Notes under the pieces: model-generated
Database searches by the model: none
Told to the model about the DNA's origin: nothing
The model's input: the letters and a program-made list of their open reading frames with translations, nothing else
Assembly (NCBI GenBank): GCA_037954235.1
Contig: JBBMOA010000016.1
Coordinates: 21,606,383 to 21,670,382, forward strand
DNA length: 64,000 nt
Source: Aulostomus chinensis
Lineage: Eukaryota; Chordata; Actinopteri; Syngnathiformes; Aulostomidae
Direction: 5' to 3'
Program-made: the position numbers and the translations under genes
In this document: piece by piece, positions 1 through 12,283 of the stretch
Layout: each line of letters starts with the position of its first letter
How positions within the stretch are numbered: the first letter of the stretch is position 1

Positions 1-724
1 GAGCAGCCTCAGTTTAAGAAGATTGCAGGTAAAACCCTGGACATACACACACACACACACACACACACATACATGCTAATGCTGCTTGATGGAGGTAGTC
101 GTATTTGAGACAGGAAGGAACTAAAGTAAATGATATATAAATAGATAGAGATTTATTAAAAGCTGGATACAGGAATTTACAAATGTTGTTACCAAGAAAA
201 AAAAAGAGCACAAATTACGGACATACAATAGAATAACAGAGAACAAGAAAAGATCAAAATAAAATAATCCATGATGATGCAAATGTAAGAGACAAAAACT
301 AAAAGTGGTTCCGGTCCAGAAGGAAATGTAACAAAAAAATAACAATAGATGAAAATACTTATTAAATCGCCCAAAGCCGCAAGTCTTCAAAAGGTTAAGT
401 TGACCAGTGAATTGAGTCGTTGTTCAAGACAATGGAGAAAATAGTGTTTTGTTATTTAGTGTCTGAAAATGACAGACTACATGACCAAATTAATTTCCAA
501 TTTATTATCATCTTATTATCATCTTTTCCCCAGTATTTTACAAGAAGTAACAATGAGTTGTGTTTGTGTTAATGTGTGTATATATGTGAAAGTAAGATGT
601 GATATGAATCTTCAAGAAAGTTTTTTCTTCAGCGACGTGATCCTCTTCAACATGATTTTAAGTGATATATTAATTAAGGACAAAAATCATACAACAGAAA
701 ATACAAAAAGAACATTACAAGATA
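1..724 (-). other. 3' flank / probable 3' UTR of long gene 1
   Basis: No gene is seen besides the downstream flank of the matrilin-like gene. Minus-strand AATAAA motifs lie at 506-501 and 157-152 and could be poly(A) signals. A (CA)n microsatellite occupies about 45-69. Short open frames here are low-complexity and are not supported as genes. Confidence 0.5.
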
Positions 725-3700
725 TCATAAGTTCCTATACTGCATTAAAAGGATATTCTTTCGTTTTAGCTTCTGAAGGGAACCCCTTTGTCTTTCAAGG
801 AATTTGTCAGTATCTTCATGATTGCAAGTGTCTTCTGCAGTTAGGACAAAAAGAAATATTTCAGATGTTGAGCTACCAGTCCTGTGAATATTTGGCTTGG
901 AATAATTGTGAAATTTCAGTACATGATGATGTGTCAAATACAAAAGAAAAGAAAAAGATCACGACACTCACTGCAGTTGCGTCCATTGTCCATGAGGGTA
1001 AAGCCTTCTTTGCAGGCACACTTGTACGATCCGGGGGAGCTGATGCATATATGCTCGCAGTCATGGTTCCCAGTGGCACACGGGTCCAAGGCTTCAGCCA
1101 GAGTTAGAAGAGACACAGACAGTTTGAAAATGGGAAAATCTACCATTGATTTTGTTGACCCACTGCTGCCAACATTAGTTGAACTTAAGCCATATTATGG
1201 GGGTGGTGGGAATCCAGTGGATCTTTCAAACAAACAGGTGGAAAAGTTGAGAAGCACCCTTCATAAATAAAATATGGGTTGTTCCGCTTTCTGCCATGTA
1301 ATTTGAAGCAGAAGCTTGTCCAATAACGCTTCATTTTCAACAACTTAACTTTTAAGTTGGCTGGCTTTTGCCAGTGCCAGGTCATAAAAAAGGATTTGAA
1401 AAAAGTAACAGTGATTAGAGGAAATGTAAATATCAGTGCACCTAAAGATGAAATGAGAATCCCAATCTGAAAATAAATTGTGTCACCTTGACAGATTTTG
1501 TCATCCAGCTCCTCTGTTATCTGGGTTATTGCCTGAAAGTTGTTAACATAGTACAGGTGCTCCGCAGTGGGCTCTGAGGCAATCTCTCTTAGCTCATCAA
1601 CCACGGCACGGCCTGCGCCAACAGCAAACACCTTGACCCCTGAAACAAACACAGATAGGCTTTTCTTGTGAGGCTCTAAAGAGGGAAGTGCATGAGCCGA
1701 CTACGGCCAGTCGAATAATCTGTCCTCCTCTCACCCATCTCCTTGGTTTTATTTGCAGCATCACTGACACTGTCCCCGCTTTGTCCATCTGTGATGACAA
1801 TGGCGACCTTGGTGACTCCTGGTCGGGCGCCCTGAACCGCACTAAAGCTTTCGTCTGCCAGATAATCGAGGGCTTTGCCTGTGCTGGTCCCTCCCCCAAT
1901 AAAGGTAATTTGGTCCACAGCATCCTTAAGGTCCTGCACGTTGTTGTGCTGGCCCAAGGGAAATTCCTGCAGTGAGGAGATGGAAAAATGACCTTGCTCA
2001 GTGCAAGACTGAAGGAAGGTGTTTAAGGGGGACTAAAACGGCAAAACACATGCATACCTGATTGACGTCAGTGGAGTACTGCACAAGTCCGACATGAGTG
2101 CTGGTGTCAGACACAACCATGTTGTCAATGAGCTGCTTGATCCATTGCTTGACCAGCTCAAAGTCTGCAGCACCCACACTCCCAGAGCCATCGACCAGGA
2201 ACACCACATCTTTGATTGAGTTGTCGCAAGCTGGCGCAGTCGGACACAGACGGACACACACACAAAAAAATCATGATTGTCTGCGAGCTCAGAGACCATG
2301 ATTGAACAAAAAGCTCCATTTTCACAGCAACGCGTAATCAGGACACTCACTGCAGTTGCGTCCATTGTCCATGAGGGTAAAGCCTTCTTTGCAGGCACAC
2401 TTGTACGATCCGGGGGAGCTGATGCATATATGCTCGCAGTCATGGTTCCCAGTGGCACACGGGTCCAAGGCTTCAGCCAGAGTTAGAAGAGACACAGACA
2501 GTTTGAAAATGGGAAAATCTACCATTGATTTTGTTGACCCACTGCTGCCAACATTAGTTGAACTTAAGCCATATTATGGGGGTGGTGGGAATCCAGTGGA
2601 TCTTTCAAACAAACAGGTGGAAAAGTTGAGAAGCACCCTTCATAAATAAAATATGGGTTGTTCCTCTTTCTGCCATGTAATTTGAAGCAGAAGCTTGTCC
2701 AATGACGCTTCATTTTCAACAACTTAACTTTTAAGTTGGCTGGCTTTTGCCAGTGCCAGGTCATAAAAAAGGATTTGAAAAAAGTAACAGTGATTAGAGG
2801 AAATGTAAATATCAGTGCACCTAAAGATGAAATGAGAATCCCCATCTGAAAATAAATTGTGTCACCTTGACAGATTTTGTCATCCAGCTCCTCTGTTATC
2901 TGGGTTATTGCCTGAAAGTTGTTAACATAGTACAGGTGCTCCGCAGTGGGCTCTGAGGCAATCTCTCTTAGCTCATCAACCACGGCACGGCCTGCGCCAA
3001 CAGCAAACACCTTGACCCCTGAAACAAACACAGATAGGCTTTTCTTGTGAGGCTCTAAAGAGGGAAGTGCATGAGCCGACTACGGCCAGTCGAATAATCT
3101 GTCCTCCTCTCACCCATCTCCTTGGTTTTATTTGCAGCATCACTGACACTGTCCCCGCTTTGTCCATCTGTGATGACAATGGCGACCTTGGTGACTCCTG
3201 GTCGGGCGCCCTGAACTGCACTAAAGCTTTCGTCTGCCAGATAATCGAGGGCTTTGCCTGTGCTGGTCCCTCCCCCAATAAAGGTAATTTGGTCCACAGC
3301 ATCCTTAAGGTCCTGCACGTTGTTGTGCTGGCCCAAGGGAAATTCCTGCAGTGAGGAGATGGAAAAATGACCTTGCTCAGTGCAAGACTGAAGGAAGGTG
3401 TTTAAGGGGGACTAAAACGGCAAAACACACGCATACCTGATTGACGTCAGTGGAGTACTGCACAAGTCCGACATGAGTGCTGGTGTCAGACACAACCATG
3501 TTGTCAATGAGCTGCTTGATCCATTGCTTGACCAGCTCAAAGTCTGCAGCACCCACACTCCCAGAGCCATCGACCAGGAACACCACATCTTTGATTGAGT
3601 TGTCGCAAGCTGGCGCAGTCGGACACAGACGGACACACACACAAAAAAATCATGATTGTCTGCGAGCTCAGAGACCATGATTGAACAAAAAGCTCCATTT

Positions 3701-6700
3701 TCACAGCAACGCGTAATCAGGACACTCACTGCAGTTGCGTCCATTGTCCATGAGGGTAAAGCCTTCTTTGCAGGCACACTTGTACGATCCGGGGGAGCTG
3801 ATGCATATATGCTCGCAGTCATGGTTCCCAGTGGCACACGGGTCCAAGGCTTCAGCCAGAGTTAGAAGAGACACAGACAGTTTGAAAATGGGAAAATCTA
3901 CCATTGATTTTGTTGACCCACTGCTGCCAACATTAGTTGAACTTAAGCCATATTATGGGGGTGGTGGGAATCCAGTGGATCTTTCAAACAAACAGGTGGA
4001 AAAGTTGAGAAGCACCCTTCATAAATAAAATATGGGTTGTTCCTCTTTCTGCCATGTAATTTGAAGCAGAAGCTTGTCCAATGACGCTTCATTTTCAACA
4101 ACTTAACTTTTAAGTTGGCTGGCTTTTGCCAGTGCCAGGTCATAAAAAAGGATTTGAAAAAAGTAACAGTGATTAGAGGAAATGTAAATATCAGTGCACC
4201 TAAAGATGAAATGAGAATCCCCATCTGAAAATAAATTGTGTCACCTTGACAGATTTTGTCATCCAGCTCCTCTGTTATCTGGGTTATTGCCTGAAAGTTG
4301 TTAACATAGTACAGGTGCTCCGCAGTGGGCTCTGAGGCAATCTCTCTTAGCTCATCAACCACGGCACGGCCTGCGCCAACAGCAAACACCTTGACCCCTG
4401 AAACAAACACAGATAGGCTTTTCTTGTGAGGCTCTAAAGAGGGAAGTGCATGAGCCGACTACGGCCAGTCGAATAATCTGTCCTCCTCTCACCCATCTCC
4501 TTGGTTTTATTTGCAGCATCACTGACACTGTCCCCGCTTTGTCCATCTGTGATGACAATGGCGACCTTGGTGACTCCTGGTCGGGCGCCCTGAACTGCAC
4601 TAAAGCTTTCGTCTGCCAGATAATCGAGGGCTTTGCCTGTGCTGGTCCCTCTCCCAATAAAGGTAATTTGGTCCACAGCATCCTTAAGGTCCTGCACGTT
4701 GTTGTGCTGGCCCAAGGGAAATTCCTGCAGTGAGGAGATGGAAAAATGACCTTGCTCAGTGCAAGACTGAAGGAAGGTGTTTAAGGGGGACTAAAACGGC
4801 AAAACACACGCATACCTGATTGACGTCAGTGGAGTACTGCACAAGTCCGACATGAGTGCTGGTGTCAGACACAACCATGTTGTCAATGAGCTGCTTGATC
4901 CATTGCTTGACCAGCTCAAAGTCTGCAGCACCCACACTCCCAGAGCCATCGACCAGGAACACCACATCTTTGATTGAGTTGTCGCAAGCTGGCGCAGTCG
5001 GACACAGACGGACACACACACAAAAAAATCATGATTGTCTGCGAGCTCAGAGACCATGATTGAACAAAAAGCTCCATTTTCACAGCAACGCGTAATCAGG
5101 ACACTCACTGCAGTTGCGTCCATTGTCCATGAGGGTAAAGCCTTCTTTGCAGGCACACTTGTACGATCCGGGGGAGCTGATGCATATATGCTCGCAGTCA
5201 TGGTTCCCAGTGGCACACGGGTCCAAGGCTTCAGCCAGAGTTAGAAGAGACACAGACAGTTTGAAAATGGGAAAATCTACCATTGATTTTGTTGACCCAC
5301 TGCTGCCAACATTAGTTGAACTTAAGCCATATTATGGGGGTGGTGGGAATCCAGTGGATCTTTCAAACAAACAGGTGGAAAAGTTGAGAAGCACCCTTCA
5401 TAAATAAAATATGGGTTGTTCCTCTTTCTGCCATGTAATTTGAAGCAGAAGCTTGTCCAATGACGCTTCATTTTCAACAACTTAACTTTTAAGTTGGCTG
5501 GCTTTTGCCAGTGCCAGGTCATAAAAAAGGATTTGAAAAAAGTAACAGTGATTAGAGGAAATGTAAATATCAGTGCACCTAAAGATGAAATGAGAATCCC
5601 CATCTGAAAATAAATTGTGTCACCTTGACAGATTTTGTCATCCAGCTCCTCTGTTATCTGGGTTATTGCCTGAAAGTTGTTAACATAGTACAGGTGCTCC
5701 GCAGTGGGCTCTGAGGCAATCTCTCTTAGCTCATCAACCACGGCACGGCCTGCGCCAACAGCAAACACCTTGACCCCTGAAACAAACACAGATAGGCTTT
5801 TCTTGTGAGGCTCTAAAGAGGGAAGTGCATGAGCCGACTACGGCCAGTCGAATAATCTGTCCTCCTCTCACCCATCTCCTTGGTTTTATTTGCAGCATCA
5901 CTGACACTGTCCCCGCTTTGTCCATCTGTGATGACAATGGCGACCTTGGTGACTCCTGGTCGGGCGCCCTGAACTGCACTAAAGCTTTCGTCTGCCAGAT
6001 AATCGAGGGCTTTGCCTGTGCTGGTCCCTCTCCCAATAAAGGTAATTTGGTCCACAGCATCCTTAAGGTCCTGCACGTTGTTGTGCTGGCCCAAGGGAAA
6101 TTCCTGCAGTGAGGAGATGGAAAAATGACCTTGCTCAGTGCAAGACTGAAGGAAGGTGTTTAAGGGGGACTAAAACGGCAAAACACACGCATACCTGATT
6201 GACGTCAGTGGAGTACTGCACAAGTCCGACATGAGTGCTGGTGTCAGACACAACCATGTTGTCAATGAGCTGCTTGATCCATTGCTTGACCAGCTCAAAG
6301 TCTGTAGCACCCACACTCCCAGAACCATCGACCAGGAACACCACATCTTTGATTGAGTTGTCGCAAGCTGGCGCAGTCGGACACAGACGGACACACACAC
6401 AAAAAAATCATGATTGTCTGCGAGCTCAGAGACCATGATTGAACAAAAAGCTCCATTTTCACAGCAACGCGTAATCAGGACACTCACTGCAGTTGCGTCC
6501 ATTGTCCATGAGGGTAAAGCCTTCTTTGCAGGCACACTTGTACGATCCGGGGGAGCTGATGCATATATGCTCGCAGTCATGGTTCCCAGTGGCACACGGG
6601 TCCAAGGCTTCAGCCAGAGTTAGAAGAGACACAGACAGTTTGAAAATGGGAAAATCTACCATTGATTTTGTTGACCCACTGCTGCCAACATTAGTTGAAC

Positions 6701-9093
6701 TTAAGCCATATTATGGGGGTGGTGGGAATCCAGTGGATCTTTCAAACAAACAGGTGGAAAAGTTGAGAAGCACCCTTCATAAATAAAATATGGGTTGTTC
6801 CTCTTTCTGCCATGTAATTTGAAGCAGAAGCTTGTCCAATGACGCTTCATTTTCAACAACTTAACTTTTAAGTTGGCTGGCTTTTGCCAGTGCCAGGTCA
6901 TAAAAAAGGATTTGAAAAAAGTAACAGTGATTAGAGGAAATGTAAATATCAGTGCACCTAAAGATGAAATGAGAATCCCAATCTGAAAATAAATTGTGTC
7001 ACCTTGACAGATTTTGTCATCCAGCTCCTCTGTTATCTGGGTTATTGCCTGAAAGTTGTTAACATAGTACAGGTGCTCCGCAGTGGGCTCTGAGGCAATC
7101 TCTCTTAGCTCATCAACCACGGCACGGCCTGCGCCAACAGCAAACACCTTGACCCCTGAAACAAACACAGATAGGCTTTTCTTGTGAGGCTCCAAAGAGG
7201 GAAGTGCATGAGCCGACTACGGCCAGTCGAATAATCTGTCCTCCTCTCACCCATCTCCTTGGTTTTATTTGCAGCATCACTGACACTGTCCCCGCTTTGT
7301 CCATCTGTGATGACAATGGCGACCTTGGTGACTCCTGGTCGGGCGCCCTGAACTGCACTAAAGCTTTCGTCTGCCAGATAATCGAGGGCTTTGCCTGTGC
7401 TGGTCCCTCTCCCAATAAAGGTAATTTGGTCCACAGCATCCTTAAGGTCCTGCACGTTGTTGTGCTGGCCCAAGGGAAATTCCTGCAGTGAGGAGATGGA
7501 AAAATGACCTTGCTCAGTGCAAGACTGAAGGAAGGTGTTTAAGGGGGACTAAAACGGCAAAACACACGCATACCTGATTGACGTCAGTGGAGTACTGCAC
7601 AAGTCCGACATGAGTGCTGGTGTCAGACACAACCATGTTGTCAATGAGCTGCTTGATCCATTGCTTGACCAGCTCAAAGTCTGTAGCACCCACACTCCCA
7701 GAGCCATCGACCAGGAACACCACATCTTTGATTGAGTTGTCGCAAGCTGGCGCAGTCGGACACAGACGGACACACACACAAAAAAATCATGATTGTCTGC
7801 GAGCTCAGAGACCATGATTGAACAAAAAGCTCCATTTTCACAGCAACACGTAATCAGGACACTCACTGCAGTTGCGTCCATTGTCCATGAGGGTAAAGCC
7901 TTCTTTGCAGGCACACTTGTACGATCCGGGGGAGCTGATGCATATATGCTCGCAGTCATGGTTCCCAGTGGCACACGGGTCCAAGGCTTCAGCCAGAGTT
8001 AGAAGAGACACAGACAGTTTGAAAATGGGAAAATCTACCATTGATTTTGTTGACCCACTGCGCCCAACATTAGTTGAACTTAAGCCATATTATGGGGGTG
8101 GTGGGAATCCAGTGGATCTTTCAAACAAACAGGTGGAAAAGTTGAGAAGCACCCTTCATAAATAAAATATGGGTTGTTCCTCTTTCTGCCATGTAATTTG
8201 AAGCAGAAGCTTGTCCAATGACGCTTCATTTTCAACAACTTAACTTTTAAGTTGGCTGGCTTTTGCCAGTGCCAGGTCATAAAAAAGGATTTGAAAAAAG
8301 TAACAGTGATTAGAGGAAATGTAAATATCAATGCACCTAAAGATGAAATGAGAATCCCAATCTGAAAATAAATTGTGTCACCTTGACAGATTTTGTCATC
8401 CAGCTCCTCTGTTATCTGGGTTATTGCCTGAAAGTAGTTAACGTAGTACAGGTGCTCCGCAGTGGGCTCTGAGGCAATCTCTCTTTTAGCTCATCAACCA
8501 CGGCACCGCCTACGCCACCCTTCATATATAAAATATGGGTTGTTCCTTTTTCCTTGTATTTTATGTTTTTAGGTGGGTATAACGTCATGGGCAACTGCTT
8601 TACTGTCAGGGAGGAAGGACCTCCATGACCTTCAAAAGTTTTAACATTTTGCATGTTTAATTTTACAGTCCATTTAACCTGTAACATTTTTTTACTTGTT
8701 ACATTTTTGTTATGTTTTTACCACTTTTTATTACTCTTTTTCTTTGTATCCGAGCAACAGTGCTGAAACATAAACAGTAATACAGAGTTCAACTATGTAA
8801 TTCAACTCACCCATTAATTCTCCATCTGTCCCTCCCTGAAACAGACATGCATATGCTATCATTTGTACTTATGTTATTTTACACATAAATGCTCTTATAA
8901 TTGTTGACAATTGTGACAAAAATCTTTAATTACGAAACTTACAGTTCAACTTCATAACTTTTAGTGTCTTAAAACGTAACATCTGCTCATCGGGCAGATC
9001 AGTAATGTATTAAATCACAAGTGTTGCAATCATGAATCTTACCAAAGGAACAACCGTCACAGAGACAAGCAGGATGAGGAGGACTGGATCCAT
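725..9093 (-). CDS. matrilin-like long protein 1: signal peptide, 5x(EGF-VWA), EGF, coiled-coil tail
   Basis: Predicted secreted extracellular-matrix protein of the matrilin type. Exons in transcript order: signal exon 9043-9093 (start MDPVLLILLVSVTVVPL); 8811-8835; then five modules of EGF (120 bp), VWA-a (173), VWA-b (232), VWA-c (153). The EGF exons are 7867-7986, 6488-6607, 5109-5228, 3730-3849, 2351-2470; the VWA-a exons are 7574-7746, 6195-6367, 4816-4988, 3437-3609, 2058-2230; VWA-b starts at 7251 and VWA-c at 7003, each repeating every 1379 bp down to 1735-1966 and 1487-1639. Last come EGF 972-1091 and the tail exon 725-834 (EDTCNHEDTDKF... to TGA). All splice sites are GT-AG; EGF and VWA modules are phase 1-1. 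The total is 3696 nt, 1231 residues, with no internal stop. VWA carries DGSGS, GTSTGK and VITDGQ (MIDAS). The EFPLG and REIASEP motifs and the tail resemble matrilin-1, but the usual first VWA is absent. Exon joining is inferred, not shown by a transcript. Confidence 0.85.
962..8515 (-). repeat. 1,379-bp tandem exon-module array 1 (~5.5 units)
   Basis: An exact 1,379-bp period runs from the donor side of the 3'-most EGF exon (about 962) to a truncated VWA-c relic (about 8515). Each unit holds one EGF exon, the three VWA exons and their introns, so it adds 226 residues in frame. Units differ at only a few sites. Unit 1 (3' end) is one haplotype (ATG-CATACC intron marker at about 2049, GCG alanine codon in VWA-b, ataacg in the intron near 1323), and units 2-5 are another (CGCATACC, GCA, atgacg). 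Units 3-5 also share a Gly to Arg change (GRGTSTG). Confidence 0.95.
8382..8513 (-). pseudogene. relic VWA-c exon at the 5' edge of array 1
   Basis: This sixth copy of the VWA-c exon lacks its acceptor and first codons. Homology breaks at about 8513 and jumps to the intron that normally lies upstream of the EGF exon. A 2-bp insertion (CTCTCTTTTAGC against CTCTCTTAGC) shifts its frame. It is probably skipped, because exon 8811-8835 ends in phase 1 and joins EGF exon 7867-7986 in frame. An equivalent relic lies at 31524-31655. Confidence 0.8.
8811..8835 (-). other. 25-bp microexon of the long matrilin-like gene
   Basis: A TTTCAG acceptor and a GTGAGT donor flank 25 nt encoding GGTDGELM plus one base. 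It converts the phase 0 end of the signal exon to the phase 1 start of the EGF exon, so the reading frame works only if it is included. The same exon occurs at 15382-15406 (GGIDGELM), 31953-31977 and 38524-38548. Confidence 0.75.
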
Positions 9094-9246
9094 GATGGTG
9101 GTCTTTGTAAGTGCAGATGTCAAGTCTGAAAAGTAGAACACATTTGGAAAATGTCAGTACATAAAATTTCTGAAAAGAGGCTCAGCGAATTAGGTCTGAC
9201 TTACCAGAACTTGATTAGGAGAGCGTGTTGCTCTGCATCCTTTATA
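9043..9246 (-). promoter_or_regulatory. signal-peptide exon, 5' leader and TATA box of long gene 1
   Basis: On the minus strand TATAAAGG (TATA at 9246-9241) is followed by a short leader with donor GTAAG after 9205. An acceptor TTTTCAG precedes 9125, and the coding exon starts at 9093 and ends with GTAAG after 9043. A TATA-to-donor distance of about 42 nt implies a first exon of only about 10-15 nt, so the exact start is uncertain. The arrangement is kept in all four paralogues. Confidence 0.6.
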
Positions 9247-9291
9247 GGCTGCTCAAACTGGGCGTGATGGGATTTCAGTCCAAGTATGGCA

Positions 9292-11473
9292 GTCTCAAAT
9301 TACCCATCATAATAGAGACATGATAGAATGAGGTTAACAGAACATTTCAAATAATTATCTAACAACATAATAATTAAATTAATTTTATTCAAATTAAAGA
9401 AACTGACAATGATCAATATGTTACATCGTAAAATAACAACTGGATAGTTACAGAGAGTAAAACCAAATCTGAAGTTAAATATTTTTTGAAAAGAAAGCGA
9501 TCAATGAAGGGGTGGTGGGTTATTATATGGTGAAGCAACTAAAAAGTACATAAAATAACCAAGAGAAGCTGAGATAGATTTTGACAGTGTGAATGTCTCA
9601 TTTTAAGTTTATATGTTCTTTATCTTGATGTATTGAAACTCTGAAACAAAGTCAGAGTTTTATGAACGATTAAAAATATGAAGGTCTGCATTTCTCAGGT
9701 TGTTGAATGTTTGTCCTTGCTTGTCCTTTTATGCACACTATATATTCATAACCTACCTGATGCATTGAAAAATAGTTTCATAGCCACTGGCAACTACCTT
9801 CCAGATATTAGAGTCATGAAACCAATATCAGCATTCCCAATAAAAAAAACGTGAAAGTTTTTGATTTGAAAAATACTTTATTTCCATCAGTGTAACATTT
9901 TTGAAAAACATCATCAATAATGAGGCTTTGAGAAATACTTTTATGGCGTTGCCACGCACAGGGCAGACAGCAGCCTCCACCAGCCAGGAGGGGGGTCACA
10001 TTCAGACACAGCCTGTTACAGCAAAATGTGCTGGGAGTAAAGGAAAGTACACATGGGAGTTGCGACTGTATCTTACGTGATTATGTGCCCTGCATATTGA
10101 CCTACTTTTGGAAATGTCACAATAATCAATGGAACCTCCCAAACTGGTGGTGCGGTTACCTGGGTACGGTATGAGCAGAATGTCCATGCACCCAAGTAAC
10201 CTCACCACCTGCACCAAGGCAAGGCAAGGCAAGGCAATTTTATTTGTCTAGCCCGTTTTCACAAACAGTTTGTCTCCAGGCTTCATGGCATCATAACAAC
10301 ATCCTCTGCCCTCAGACCCTCACATCGACTGAGGAAAAACTCCATAGAAAACCCTTTTAACAAGGAAAAATCTGAGAAACCTCAGGGTGAGCAACAGAGG
10401 AGGATCCCTCACCCAGGACGGACAGACGTGCAGTGGATGTTGTTACAGACAAGAAAACAGTTTACAATACAAAATGTGGGAAACACGGAAATGTTAATAA
10501 CAGCTGAAGAAGGAAGCATCTGGAAGGGGAGGCAGGGAGAGCAAGCCAGCTTGATGGGGGACTGGATGGTAGACTGGTTCATGGAAGGGGAGCTCAGGCC
10601 GGTGTAACAGTAGGGAATAAGGGGGGGGGGGTGATGCAGGCGGCGGTTGGGGCTCTGGTGGATCTGTGGAAACACAGAGAGACTGCGAGACACCAAGGCC
10701 AAACTACAAAGTGCAACAAGTAGTGGTAGTGACAGTTCCAAAAATGTGCAGGGAGGAGAGGAGGAGAGAGGGGGAGAGGAGAGGAGAGGAGAGGAGGGGA
10801 GAGGAGAGGAAGGTAGGGCTCCATGTAACCTGATGTGTCCCCCAGCAGTCTAAGCCTATAGCAGCATAGCTATCAATGGTTCAGAGCTACCTGAACCAGT
10901 CCTAACTGAAGGCTCTGTCATAGAGGAAGGTCTTAAGCCTGGACTTAAACGTAGTTTAAGTGTTTGCCTCTCGAGTTGAGTTATGAGATATGACAAAGGA
11001 ACATTTTTAGATGTCACAGAGCAAATTTTCTTTGGAACTATTTGTGGTTACTTTCAGACACACCTCACCAAAGGAAGATGAAAATCTTATCTGGTATGTT
11101 TGGGAGTGTCAACATCATGCGGCTGGGAACGCCTCACCCATTAATTAACCTATATTTTTGAAGGTATCGTAATAAATGGAATTTCACCAACCAGAGATGG
11201 AGGCCTTGTTCCTGGATCAGAATGGAACAGAGTCCTCCCCCATCATAGATGCTGTTGTTACATCAACTGCACAACATATATTTTTTACTTGTTTGTAACA
11301 CTACATGAGGCCTGATCAGGGTTTTGAAAGCAATCTTGCTAAAAAAAAAAACAAACAAACAAACAAAATGAAAACATGGCTGGGCATCCTTCCTCTAAGA
11401 AAAAAAGTAATTCAAAACAAATGTTTAGAAATGTTTAGCATCTCTGGGAAACCTTATATCTTGGATAAAATAA

Positions 11474-11509
<36 letters not shown>

Positions 11510-12012
11510 CCTGCCTTACGAGTCCGAATTTGGATCTGGAGCCTCACGCACAAAGACACATGACCTACACCTGGGGTACTCAAAGACAAATCTTAAGGGG
11601 CCACAAAGAACTTTTTCAATGAGTCAAAGGTCCATTCATTGAGGTTGGTCAGCCCACAAATGATGACACTTTAATATTCAAACAAAATGCCCTTTTTGAC
11701 ATAAACTAAAATGAATAGTTGAATCACGAAATGTGACCCCTGTCATGACATTACAACAATAAATAACCAAAAGAAGCTGAGACAGATTTTGATAGTGTGA
11801 ATGTCTCATTTTAATTTTAGAAGTTCTTTATCTTAATGTACTGCAACTCTTGAGCAAAGTCAGACTTTTATGAACAATTAAAAATCCTCTTCCATCGTGT
11901 TGTTAAAGAGATCGCCGCTATGGGTGCTCTCAGAAGCTCTTGTGACGTGTACGAGACGTGACGTTGACGGCGTGTGTGTCGTCCCATGTGTTTGTAGTAA
12001 GTAGAGAGCAGT
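9292..12012. repeat. duplicated block B, copy 1
   Basis: A ~2.7-kb spacer found four times: here, 17754-20446, 32434-35151 and 40896-43487. It includes a conserved minus-strand open frame of 76 codons (10002-10232) of unknown nature, a teleost interspersed repeat beginning with AAGGCAAGG at about 10216 and running to about 10990, a (GAGGA)n minisatellite (about 10754-10812) and an (AAC)n tract (about 11474-11510). It ends at the 3' end of a 7SL copy. A shorter diverged relative of its middle part lies at 44235-44513, without the AAGGCAAGG element. I see no convincing gene in it. Confidence 0.85.
10216..10990. mobile_element. teleost interspersed repeat inside block B
   Basis: Starts with repeated AAGGC and ATTTTATTTG, and contains GAGGATCCCTCACCCAGGAC and a later CTTAAGCCTGGACTTAAA stretch. 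I recognise these as parts of a very common fish repeat, from memory and without a search. The related sequence at 44513 lacks it, which supports insertion into an older B block. Copies: 18678-19440, 33358-34130, 41820-42560. Confidence 0.55.
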
Positions 12013-12283
12013 AAAAGACCGGGTCCCGCTGTGTTGCTCAGGCTGCACTGCAGCGTCTATTCTCAGGCGCGATCCCGCTACGGAACGGCACGGGGGCTTT
12101 GACCTGCTCCGTGTCCGGTCTGGGCCGGTGCACCCCTCCTTAGACGACCTGGTGGTCCCGAGCTCCCCCAGGAGCACCATATCGATACCGAATTTAGCGA
12201 GGACGCCCGATCAACATAGTCCACTGCAGCTCAGAGCTCCTGAGCTCAAACGATCCTCCGGCCTCAGCCTCCCGGTAGCAGGG
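12013..12283 (-). pseudogene. 7SL (SRP) RNA pseudogene, 5'-truncated
   Basis: Matches the 299-nt 7SL copies from the terminal TTTT (12016-12013) up to about nucleotide 29, where the sequence jumps into block C. It therefore lacks the first ~28 nt, which hold the Alu-domain 5' end and the internal promoter. The S-domain tetraloop is GGAC instead of GGAA. Compared with 20447-22264, about 1.5 kb has been deleted at the short shared sequence GCAGG. Confidence 0.85.

Noticed and set aside
121..390. Hydrophobic minus-strand frame that could be a membrane protein
   Set aside because: AT-rich low-complexity translation in the 3' flank, with no family resemblance and no splice context; repeated only through the segmental duplication.
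1021..1270. Plus-strand open frames repeating every 1,379 bp (such as those starting MRPLSMRVKPSL and MHEPTTASRIIC)
   Set aside because: They are antisense shadows of the EGF and VWA-b exons; the minus strand has the conserved domains, splice sites and phases.
8382..8513. Counting the 5' VWA-c relic as a real exon
   Set aside because: It lacks an acceptor and has a 2-bp frameshift; the microexon joins the next EGF exon in frame without it.
962..8515. A CRISPR-like or satellite array
   Set aside because: The units are 1,379 bp, contain spliced exons of a vertebrate gene family, and have no spacer-repeat layout.
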